Shown piece after piece: positions 11,203 to 23,200 of a stretch of DNA of 64,000 nucleotides; the first letter of the stretch is position 1; each line of letters begins with the position of its first letter. Both the position numbers and the translations under genes were made by a program. Source of the stretch: Harmonia axyridis (lineage: Eukaryota; Arthropoda; Insecta; Coleoptera; Coccinellidae); the NCBI RefSeq assembly GCF_914767665.1, contig NC_059501.1:75118798-75182797 (forward strand), written 5' to 3'. The notes under the pieces were generated by a model, which was not told the origin of the DNA, did not search any database, and was given only the letters and a program-made list of their open reading frames with translations.

Positions 11203-12005
11203 ACCTACCTATACATGCTAAATCTTCACATGGAATTGAAACATCAAATAAATTACTTTTTCAATTTATCATTGTTGAAAGATTGAAAGATACTGACGGA
11301 TGAAGTTTGAAATGAAATTTAGCTATTCTTTGTAGCTTCCTCATGATTATTCAGAATAAAATACATTTTAGTGTAATGTTTCCTTTAACTTATACACATA
11401 CAACGGGTTTCATAAAACATTGATTGATCGATCAACTCGTTGATTATAGTTTTAAATCTATTAAAGTGTCTAAAATGAACTGAAATTGAACACAGAAATG
11501 TTTTGAACGAGTAAATTACCACGATAAAAGTTTTCTGAAACCCAACACTACCCATTTAAAAAATCAAACTTTTCCTTATCTTTCTTCATAACACAGATAT
11601 TAATGTTGAATGGTGGAATGATATGAACAGTCAAAAATTCTCCAAACTACAGCTCAATTTTGAATCAACCTTTGAGCAAGAGAAGTCTTTGAAGAGCATT
11701 ATTTTCTCATATTAAGTTACAACGAAATAAATAATATCTAGATATGAAACATTAATTCCATATCATCTCGTATCAATTTTGACTGTCAATTCCGTCAAAT
11801 GATTGAAATAACAACAAAGCGATTGAAATACTATCTGTGACCTGAACCGATTTAATAGTTCTACTCATTTATTGGAGAACTCACTTCAACTTTCGAATAC
11901 ATATACTCTCTCTTGAAATAAATTTATTTGATAGTTTACTTTGAGTCAAACGATAAAATTCAGGCTGTAGAATTTCACATAATCTAAGCTTATAAGGTCA
12001 AACTA
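11203..12005. other. No gene recognised; AT-rich DNA
   Basis: No open frame with protein-like composition and no repeat structure that I can define. Confidence 0.5.
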
Positions 12006-13350
12006 GTGGAAAGTTCCTCAAAAGATGTAGGTATGGAATTCGGATACACATATGCATGTTCAATTCTAACATACTCATTCAGAATAGTTCCATGGAGCAG
12101 AACAGGCATCAAAAACTTGCAACGTAAAATGAGAACGCTGATGGCAAAAGCAAACATGCACCATCCGAAAAGCAGCATTGAGAAGACTACACTGCCGAGA
12201 AATAAAGAAGTCAGGGGTCTGACGGACATCATGTAACTTGCTAATGAGCAGATAGGATTACTTCAGAGATCGAGCAAGAGCATCAGAGTTCTACAAAATA
12301 CTGTGTGGAGCAGACGAATCAACACTATTACAACTTCACAAGGAGCAACTATTATACAATCACCAGACAAACCAAGAAAAACTGAAAAGAAGAGAGAGAA
12401 GACATTTCAATGAGGTGAACCATGATCATGTCCACATTGAAGCTTCGAACTATTGAATCGCATCAGGTGCAATGTATCAAGAAAAGGAAGGTTTTTTTTT
12501 AGCCATCCAAGACCAAGTGATCTCAACGAAGAATTACTGCAGACATATCATAAATGATCGAACTATTACTGATGATCGATGCCGATATGGGTGTCCAACG
12601 AATGAGACAGTCCAACATATCACGGGAGGATGTCGAATGTTTCAGGAAATGAACATGAAGAGAGACGATGCAGTAGGAAAGATACACCAAGAATTGGCAA
12701 CCATATTGCAACTTATTCATTCTCAAAAAGTGCCATACTACACTACAAGTACCAACCGGAAACCATCCTGGAACACAAACGCTATAAACTGGACTGGGAT
12801 CGTACAGTTTTGACTGATAAAATAGTCCCTCACAACAGGTCAGATATACTGCTAGTCGATAAACATCAAAAGACAGCAATACTCATCGATGTAGCAATAC
12901 CAAATAACAACAACATGCGTCAAAAGGAGGTCGAAAAAATTTCAAAATATAGGGATCTCGAATTTCAGATAAAGCAGCAGTGGGGAATGATATAAACGAG
13001 AACTATTCCAATTATCATCTCAACAATAGGAATAGTATCCAAACATCTAAAGAGAAATATTACGCAACTAGGACTTAGTGAGTATATATGATACAATGCA
13101 AAAAGCTGTTCTTTTAGGTACTGCAAGGTCCGTGAGAAAATTCCTAGCAAGCGACGGACAGGTCCAAGGATCGCGTGTGAGAGGACCAAAGTTCGACGAG
13201 AACCAGGGGGACCGTCATTCACCTACCAATTACTCCCTTGTAGACCACACAATTGAATATACGCATGTAATTGTCCAGGTCGTAATTGGCGCATGAAAGG
13301 ATAAGAGCTCAAAAGCTCCTGATGTCACGGCAGTGCTTCCGTAATTTTTT
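12006..13350 (+). pseudogene. Non-LTR retrotransposon 3' region, broken
   Basis: Fragments in successive frames: KNLQRKMRTLMAKANMHHP, then CRHIINDRTITDDRCRYGCP with NETVQHITGGCRMFQ (a C-C-H-C zinc motif), then YKLDWDRTVLTDKIVPHNRS, DILLVDKHQKTAILIDVAIP and QWGMI. This order (zinc motif, then an endonuclease-like DxxLxDxxxxxAxLIDVAIP part) resembles the C-terminus of site-specific or R2-like LINE proteins. Stops and shifts break the frame. A poly-T run near 13345 and CACGGCAGTGCTTCCGTAA may mark its 3' end. Confidence 0.7.
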
Positions 13351-14048
13351 TTTTATATTCTGCATGAATTTCCAATTATTCTGACAATGATTCTTATTCA
13401 AAATTAGGCATGAAGCATTAAATTGATATTCTACTTGTATATATTGAATAAACCAAGAAAAAAATATATAAAATTTCTATAATTATAATTGAATGAGAGA
13501 TCCAATAAAATCAGTTTTGATATTTGAATTTTATTCTAAATTGGTTCATTCCTTATCGAAAAAATTTGTTTGACGGTTTATTCAAGAAAAAAATGAAATT
13601 CGATGTCGATTCTTTCATTGAGATAATCACCAACAAACAATATCAATTACAAAAAGTTTCGACAGCCAAGTTTCTACAAAACTTTTTTTTGGAACATCCT
13701 GTATGCGAATATAGTGTTGGGTTACTATGCTACATAATATCAAATGAAAGATTGATGGCCTTAGAACTTTTGTTCTACCTTATTGGAAGAATATTCAAAT
13801 TTTTCACCTCAACAACTTATCATATAATTCTTCAGCTGCTTCTTACTATCTTCAGTATGGCTTCTTTTCCGAAGTTACCTGCATAAAATGTTAGTATGTT
13901 TTTAAGATTTTTCATTTTTATATCAATCATACCAAGGCTTCATTTGCATAAGGGCCTGCCTTCAAACAACTTTAATGATGAAAATTGAATTTCGAATCAT
14001 TTAAGAAATTTCATATATTCAATGAAGTCTAACTTCTATTAATTATCT
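13351..14048. other. No gene recognised downstream of the R-PTP gene
   Basis: A 120-codon open frame (13524-13886, +) has Phe/Leu/Ile-rich composition and no motif I recognise; AT-rich DNA makes such frames by chance. Nothing else is supported. Confidence 0.4.
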
Positions 14049-14086
14049 TTTATTTGAAATAAAAACTACAAGTTATTTAATTTATT
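14049..14086 (-). promoter_or_regulatory. Candidate polyadenylation signals of the R-PTP gene
   Basis: Two AATAAA hexamers on the minus strand, at 14081-14086 and 14049-14054, about 40 and 72 nt past the stop codon. Their position suits a short 3' UTR. AATAAA is common in AT-rich DNA, so this is a candidate only. Confidence 0.45.
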
Positions 14087-14125
14087 TAATACTGTGTTTT
14101 TTATGCATTCTTCTCCTCCTTTGAG

Positions 14126-14212
14126 CTAAGAAGCTTGATTCTGAAAATTAGCATATGACTGAAATCCGTTTATGAATTTGACAGCACACTCGTACAGGAA
14201 AAGGAACTGGTT
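14126..14212 (-). CDS. R-PTP terminal exon and stop codon
   Basis: After a TTTTTTTTTCCAG acceptor it encodes NQFLFLYECAVKFINGFQ and eleven more residues to TAG at 14126-14128. The QFxFLYxxA motif is the usual final helix of a PTP domain, so this closes D2 and the protein. Confidence 0.92.
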   Translation of the reverse strand, partial: NQFLFLYECAVKFINGFQSYANFQNQAS

Positions 14213-17200
14213 CTGGAAAAAAAAAATTAATATTAGATACATTCAAATACAGTTTTGACTTATGAATTTTTTTGTTTATTCAAAAATATGTATATGGAAA
14301 AATTTCACTACTCATTTTATTGAATGACATTTGCTTCAGACGGCGAACGCAATGAATGCCCAAAAGAGGCTGTCACCGGCGAAAAAATAAAAAAAGTTCA
14401 CAAAATAATTTTGAATGACCGTAAAGTGAAGTTGATCGAGGTAGTAGACATTGTGAAGATATCATCTGAACGTGTACATCATATCATTCACTAATATTTG
14501 TACATAAGAAAGTGTGTGCAAAATGGGTGCTGCGCGAGCTCACAATTGATCTAAAGTATCAACGTGCCAATGATTCTGAGCAGTATTTGAAGCTGTTTGG
14601 GTGCAATGAACCTGAATTTTTGAATCGATATGTGATAATGGATGAAATATCTCACTCCAGAGTCCAATCGACAGTCAGCTGAGTGGACTGCACACGATGA
14701 ATCGAATCCAAAGCGAAGATAAACACAAGAGTCAGCTGGCAAGGTTATGGCATCAGTATTCTGGGATGCGCAAGGTATAATATTCATTGATTACCTCCAA
14801 AAGGGTCAGACCATCAACAGCGATTATTATACAGGGTGTTTCATTGGGAAACGGAAATACTTCACAGGTGCATAGGTGGCACCAAGGCAGTTCTGGAGAT
14901 ACCCTTCTTATTGGGTCTTACTGTCTTCGTAGCCAAGATACAGGGTTTTTTTATGAATTTTGCCCGTTTCTTTCTGAGGCCATATCAAACGAACCACCCG
15001 TTATATTTTCTTCATATTTGGCAAATATGTTCTTAATTGAGAGATTTTGATAATTTGGTTTGCTGGAAGTGGTTTAAAGTAACTTTTAGTGATTAATCTA
15101 TGAGTTAGTTATTGAGATCATAGTCCTCTTTCGTGTGTGAAGTCTATTGATTCTTTCAGCAGAGCTTTTCACTACTGCGAATAATCATAAAATTTCGTAT
15201 TCAATTCAAGTATTTCGACAACCATCACTATGACAGAAGACCATTGTTGTTTGAAATAATTCAGATTAATTAATTATTTTGTTATTATATTTTTTTGTTC
15301 ATGATTATTTCAAAATATACGATATCAACCTAATGCAATTCAATTCTCAATAAATAGAAACTGAAATAGTATTCAGCTATAAAAAGGAAAACCAATGTAA
15401 AAATGAATTACAAAGTAATCTAATAATAAAATAATTATGGATTCCATTTTTTTGGATAATTCATTGTTAAAAATCACTTCAAACCACTTTCGGGTATCCA
15501 AGTTCTTAAAAACTTCACTTTTACGTTGAAAATTTGTGGAGTAAAACTGTCTGCGCGAAAATTTGAAGTACACGTCTCAGTTAAGTTTTTAGTGGTGTTT
15601 CCGAACATTGAAACAGATTTTCAAAATTCCGATGTACAGGGTGTTGTTTCTAAGATTCAAACGATCCATAATTTTTTGTTAACCCGGACCTGGATTTTCA
15701 AGGCGGTTATTGCATGATATGTTTGGGCTTGCAATTAGGAACATATTTGCCAAATATGAAGAGAATATAACTGGTGGTTCGTTTAATATGGCCTCAGAAA
15801 GAAACGGGCAAAATTCATAAAACACCCTGTATCTCGGCTACGAAGACAGTAAGTATCAATAAATGGGGTATCTCCAGAACAGCCTTGGTGCCACCTATGC
15901 ACCTGTGAAGTATTTCCGTTTTCCAATGAAACACCCTGTATAGCGTTATTGGATCGTTTAAAGGATGAAATCTTTAAAAAACGGCCCCATTTGAAGAAAA
16001 AAAGGTGCCGTTTCATCAAGACAATGCGCCGTGTCACAAATCAATAAAAACAATGGCAAAATTGCAGGAGTTGGGCTTCGAATAGCTCCTTCATCCACTG
16101 TATTCGCCATATCTGGCCCCCAGCGACTTTTTCCTGTTCTCAGACCTAAAAAAATGCTCGTTGGGAATAAATTTAGCGCCAATGACGAAGTAATCGCTGT
16201 AACTGAGGCCTATTTTGAAGCGAAAGACAAATCGTACTACAAAAATGGTATCGAAAAGTTGGAAGATCGCTATAATCGCTGTGTCGCCCTCGAAGGCAAC
16301 TATAGTACTGTGGTAGACCGGGCCGACCGGGGACTTTTCAATTGGCCTGTTTTGACATTGCGGCGGCGCCACGAAATAAAACTATTCTCAATTTATTTAT
16401 TTATTTATACGGACAAGCCATTTTACATAATATTAAAAAACCAATAAAAACAAATTCCAATAAAAAGAAACAGTGTTCAAAATATAATATCAAAAATAAA
16501 CATGACTTTTTACAAGCTTTGAATTTTCATCTACCGATCAAGCCTTGGGACTCGAAGTATCGTTTTAGTGAAAAAATTGTTGTAGAGAATAGATCCATGT
16601 CACAACCATTCGCTGAACGAACTGCTCTATCGATTGGACCATTCATCGTGTAGTTGGTTGGGTTGAACCTTACGTGAAACGTTTCTGTGGATCTCAAAGA
16701 TGTTGGCTTACAGTTTAGTCCTATTTGATTCAATAGGTATTTACTTTCGAGAAAATTGTTCAGCATTTTGTATACAAACATTATGTCGAAGTTTTTTCGC
16801 CTCATTTCTAGTGTTCTTAAGTTCAGTTCGATTTGGACAATTTCGTAACTCTCCGTTGATAGGGGAAGATCTAATTTGAAGGCTATCCATTTTAAAAATT
16901 TTCTTTGAACACGTTCGATACTTTGTCTGTGTACAGCATAAGCCGGTGACCAAACGATTGTGGAATATTCTAGAACACTCCTGACATTGCTACAGTAAAC
17001 TGTTTTCAAAACATTTAAATTTTTGAAATGTTTCATTGTTCTTTTCACGAATCCGAGCATTTTGAACGCTCTGTTTGTTACATATTGTATCTGATGTATA
17101 AAGTTTGGTCGAATGTCATTGCATTCAAAAATTGACGAGTACATACACCATATTTTTAGACATCTTAGAAAAACCTTACACAGGGTGAAATTTTCGACAC

Positions 17201-20200
17201 TTATCACGAAAATGTTAAGAACCGGACTTGAATGTTCACAATTATGAATATGTTGATTCCCATACTTCGATACTCAACACAATATTCCCTGTAAATTTCA
17301 ATGATTCGCGATAACCATTCCAAATAAGGAATGATGAAACGAAGTTTTCAGGGTTTTCACCCTGTATTGATGCTAATATATTCTCAAATTACCTCATCAG
17401 TTACAAATTGTTTTCTGTTGTGCCGGATGGTGCTCACAGCAAGGCAGACATCACATTCGTGTTCCAGTTTCATTTGTTCTATTATGAAAGACAAAGCAAC
17501 ATATACACCAGATGCAGTCACCCCGTCGCTGAAAATAAATTTTGGAGAATTATCAAACTCACGGAAGAAGTGATTGACTCACAAGCATGTTACAATTACG
17601 TTTGATGAACCTCTAGAAATAGCATCGGCTTCTTCGTAGAATGATAAAAGTTCTTCACAACAAGATGGTAGCATAGCTTTTGAAGGCCAACTTTTGAAAG
17701 CAACAATCTCAACATCATGTTTCTCCTTCTGCAAATAATGTAAAGAAGTTGATTAAAGCTGAGTGCAGTTTTTATGTAATGACACGAAGAAAAGCATTTA
17801 ATAGTAGTGCCTCTTTCCTTGGCCGAGAGATAGTGTCTGGTGCTTTTTGACTGATGTCATCATTGTGAACATTTATAAAAAAGACTCGTAAAACTTTCGT
17901 GGAAAGTTGGAACTAATGTAATATTCATAGCTTCTAAAGATCATTCAATTGTTCTGGCAACACCGCACATTATTTTTGTCCTTTTTCCTCTGAGAAATAT
18001 GTCGACATATCACGAGAATGTGACATGGCTCTTAAGATTGAATTTTATTTCTGAAGATAGAATGATATAATAATAATAAGGTTAGGCAAGTACACTCACC
18101 TGACGTTTGTTTCTTGTCCACACGTGTATAGAAAATATATCGTAATACTCTAATTCAGTTACATCACCAAACTTAACTAGAAGAAAATCGACTGGGTGAA
18201 GTTCAGGCTCTTCAGCTGTTGGCCAAAATTGGCAACATGTCTGAAAAATGTTCAACAATGATTATTATAATTTTATGAACAGTTACAATCAATTTTAAAT
18301 TGAATTTCAAGTTACTGAATTTTTTTTTAGTTACCAAAATCTGGTATTATTCGTTTTAATATGGAAAATTTTAAAAATTTCATATCAGTGCCTACTTCTG
18401 AAGTGTGTAAGAAGCAGTGCTGCAGATTGTAAGTAGGGCAATATTCGAATTCCAAAGATTTTTCAAAGATAAGCTACTTATTAAGAAAGTATTCTTGCTC
18501 TTCGGAATAGATCTTGTGGCAACGAGATTACACTAGGCTGTGAGAGAGTGATCGAGAATAAAGTTTAAGCCAACTACCACAGGGAAATATTGAAAAATTC
18601 AAAACTTTAAAGGTTATCTTATCGTGCGTTTGAAAAGGCTTGTTGCGTCACTTCCAATGATCCTGCCAATTCTTGTTTCGTTGACATGAGTCTTGATTAA
18701 GTTATGCCTCTAATTCTGCATCTTCGAAAACCTTCTCTCTTCCACCGCCAGGCTGGTCTTCGACGTCAAAATCACCGTTCTTGAAGCGTTGAAACCACTC
18801 TCGGCACGTTCTTTCACTAAAAGCGGCCTCAAAATTTTTTCATATTGTTACGAGACCATCTTCGTGCAGAGCAGTTGACACAGCGTAATAAGTTCGTGGA
18901 AAGTGCAATGTTCGAAATGTGATGATATGGATTCTTTCCAGAATCCGAGGTGACTTGTGAAATAGACACAATCTAGCTATAAGTTTCGTTTAGACCTTAG
19001 TCATACACATATGTTAGATAAATCTTTTCGGACTCCGTTCCACCTTGTTCAAAATTATAATAGTATATTGTGCAACAAGTGGGGAAAGTCCAACTTTTCT
19101 CGCCAGTGTGGAAGTTTGTGGCACGAGCCTGAAAGGCGAGTGCCGCAAACACACGAGCGAGAATAGTTATTTATAATACAAGTGCAGAAGGTAATGATAT
19201 TCTTCCACGAGTTCAAAATTCAAAAACGAGCCACGAAGTGGCGAGTTTTGGAATGAACGAGTGGTAGAATGAGCCTTCTGTACGAGTATTTTACATTATT
19301 TTCTCTAATTCATTGCATTTTCATTGAAATTAATGAAATATTTCCATAAATATAATTTAGTGATTTTTGCATTGAAAAATGTTGGTTGGCAGAACTGATT
19401 TCTTTAAGGCAATTTGATGAATTGACAGATAAAGCCGTAGCGGAAAGTTCGGAGTGCCAACATAGAATAATAAAATATAACCATGAAAACTGTGCGTTTC
19501 TGACATATTCTCGCACGATTTTGTTCTACAAGATGTGGAAGAATGAACGGAATAACCACAGAATTAGAGAAAAGGACTTTCTCCACATGTTGTACACTAT
19601 ACTTTTTCTACAACTGCACAAATTTCAATAATTCAAGTAATGGACTTGATTCAAATCAAAATGGCCTTCGTTGACAGTATGTGCTAATTTATTGCGTTTC
19701 TATAGAAACGACTCAAATGACCAATTTCATTGGTCTACCAAGCGAGGTGTTGGCAAAGTGCCGTGGGGAATAATATTTCCCACAGTATGAACAATACAAA
19801 GTTTTGGAATTGAGTAAGCTGTGGAGAATACGCTACTTTTCATAGCAGTTGTAGGAAAAATCCTTTAATCGTAAGATTGTGATTTGTAATTTGAAAGAAT
19901 AAAATTCTTTTTAAAAACAAATTTCGTGGATCGATAATCATAATTATATTAAAGAGGAAAATTAAAACCTTCCGCAAATGACGAGAATTTGGCCCGTTAG
20001 CTGATATGTTTTATCGAGGATAACTTTATGATACAGACACAAATCGACCTTATTTCGATGGCGTTATGTTTACAAATACCTAAGCTTATTGTATGACATC
20101 TACGACCTATTTATTTCGACCACCACTTACCTCTACAGCTATCTAGTGCAGAACGGCGGAAGCAAAGTTGTACACCAATAATAATAGTACTATTGTGCTA

Positions 20201-23200
20201 CAGTTTTATATTTACATTTATTATTCAATAACAAGATTAAGAATGGTATCAATCCCAAAATAGAAGAATTTCAATAAAAGTAAAATATCCATTTAGCTTA
20301 CTGTGTGAAAACAACGATTCTAAGAAGCGTTAGGGATATGTCAATCGACCTTTAGAAATCTAGTCATTATGGAGCGTTTTCGGGATGAATTTTATAGAAA
20401 TCGTAATTCTGCGACTACAACATGATACAATGTCATCAATATTCGAGGTTTCCATCACTTAAATGATGCGCCAGGCATTCTTCTCATTTGGAAATAAATG
20501 AAAACGTTTTAGGTGATCGACTTAACATTAAATAAACAACATTCCATAATGTGGAGAAGGCGAATATTTTTCGATATTACAATTGAAACCACAACAGATC
20601 ACCTGAACACACAGACTGTTAAATCAAAATTATTTCTTAGAATGTAGTTGATGGAATATAATTCAGATGTATTGTTATGATTTCTTACCTTTTCTTGAAC
20701 ATTGACTGTGTTCAAAGATAAAATAACCTTAATTTTATTTTCTGTCACCAATCTCCAAAAATCTCCTAGAGTATTGGGCATGGGTTGTTGGGTTACAAAG
20801 AAACGGCCAGGACATCTGAATCCATCAACCCTGACAGCATTTATATAAGAAGAAGATTCGTCATCGTGCGGATATCTTGAAATAAAAATGCGTCCTTGGT
20901 TTTCTGGAATGAGAAACTCATTTTCTTGTACTGTTCATGAGAAATAGATCAGTTCTCACAGAGGTTAGAAAAAATTCGGAACATTCGGACCACAAAATTT
21001 GAGGGAATCTCTGATAACTCCTATTCATAAACCAACTGTGGAACTTTTACTAAAATCTAATTATTTACGTACGTTCTGGAGAGTTCAAAGTTCAAGTTTT
21101 CTATGCCAATTGAAAAGTCCCCGGTCTGATGCACAGATGGCGGTGCTAGTATTAAATCCATATGATTTTTAGTTAGTACCAACCTTTAAATGATATGTGT
21201 CAAAATTTGACAGCAGTCCGACCATAAGTTTGTGAGATATTGCGTTTTGAGTGTAGCTACTTTTGTTATGATGGAAAAAAAAAGAATTTCGTGTGCTGAT
21301 AAAATATTGCTCTTTGAACGGAAAAAAAAAACCTTAACGCAAAATCTTGGCTTGATGGAGAGTTTCGGGGGTCTGCACCAGGAAAATTAACCATCATTGA
21401 ATAATGATGAATGTTAAGTTTAAACGTGATGAAATGAGCACCGAAGGCGGCGAACGTGTTCGTCCAAAAGAGGCTGTCACCGACGAAAAAATCAACAAAG
21501 TTCACAAAATAATTTTGAATGACCGTCAATTGAAGTTGATCGAGGTAGCAGATATTGTGAAGATGTCATCTGAACGTGTACATCATATAATTCACGAATA
21601 TTTGTACATGAGAAAGCTGTGTGCAAAATGGGTGCCGTGCGAGCTCACAATCGATCGAAAGCAACAACGTGTTAATGATTATGAGCAGTTTCAAGCTGTT
21701 TGAGTGCAATAAACCTGAATTTTTGCGTCGATATGTGACAATGGATGAAACATGGCTCCATAAATTCGCCTCGGAGTCCAATCGACAGTCAGCTGAGTGG
21801 ACTGCACACGATGAACCGAATCCAAAGCGAAGAAAAACACAACAGCCAGCTGACAAGTTTATGTCATCAGTATTCTGGGATGCGCAATATGGATGAAATC
21901 GTTAAGAAACGGCCCCATTTGAAGATAAAATTCGTCGTGTCACAAATCAATGAAAACAATGGCAAAATTGTGCAATTTTGCATTAATTAGGCTTCGAATT
22001 GCTTCTGCATCCACCGTATTCGCCGGATCTGGCCCCCAGCGACTTTTTCCTGTTCTCAGACCTCGAAAGAATGCTCGCTGGAAAGAAATTTAGCGCCAAT
22101 GAAGAAATAGTCACCGAAACTGAGGCCTATTTTGAAGCGAAAGACAAATCGTACTTTGTAGTTAGTATAGTATAGGAACAACATATCGAATTGGTTGCAG
22201 TTATTGAAGGCTTTATTGCAAGTCAATTGACCTAGCTATGATAAAGATAATGATGAAGGAGTCACCACATATAGAAAAAACAAAAAACTATTCATAATTA
22301 CCTGGAATTATTTCTTGTATCCTATTTTTCTCTGGATAGTTGGGTAACATCTCATCAACTTCTGCAATACTCTTCATCGCCTGATCTTGCCATTCTGCTT
22401 CCTTCAGGTAATTCATTTGAACTTTGTAGTCTCCGTTACCTATGAGTCTCTGCACATTTTTGTCCATCTCCTCGTTACATGGTATACTGGTTCGAAGACC
22501 CATCAAGCATTCTAGGACAACCAGATGGGCCAACTTGTACTGCTCGATGTTGTCCACCATATTTGATCTCTGTTCTCTCAATTTCTGAAGATCATTCAAC
22601 ATATCAACAACACCTTGCTTAGCGGCCATTCTTAAACTGATGTCCGCTAACAATACCGTCCCGGTTCTACCGACCCCTGCACTGCAATTTTTAATAGAAA
22701 ATCGTATATGTAAGTATTTTATCTTACATGGATAGTGGAATTTCATCGAATAAAATAAATGAAGAAATCTACGATACAATAACACAAGAAGTTTGATGCA
22801 AAATCCACTGTCAGGAGATTTTTTTTGTTTATTCATGCGGCTATTGTAAAACACAATTGTGAATTATATAACTTAAATCATTATTAAATTATTAATTAAT
22901 TAATAATTAATTAATTATTATCAGATAAATAAATAAATAAATAAAAAAAATAAATAAATTAATTATGATGTTATTGTTGTCAGTTATCACATCAAAATGG
23001 CGAGTTAATTTGACATTTACAATCTAAATTCAAATCTGGTTCGATCTGTTACAGACATTTTTCCGATATTTTGTTTGGATAATAGTATATTATTCCACGA
23101 GCGGTAATGTAGGTCATAACTCACGCAGATGAAGTTTGCAGCACGAGCCGCAGGCGAGTGCTGTAATTCATCAAATGAGTTATGACCATTACCGCAAGTT

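Noticed and set aside
13524..13886. 120-codon open frame downstream of the R-PTP gene
   Set aside because: Phe/Leu/Ile/Lys-rich composition as expected from AT-rich DNA, no motif, no splice or promoter context.
22682..22854. In-frame extension of the D1 P-loop exon to an upstream Met
   Set aside because: The extension is intron sequence; the acceptor at 22682 joins the HC codons of the exon at 25288 exactly, as the PTP signature requires.
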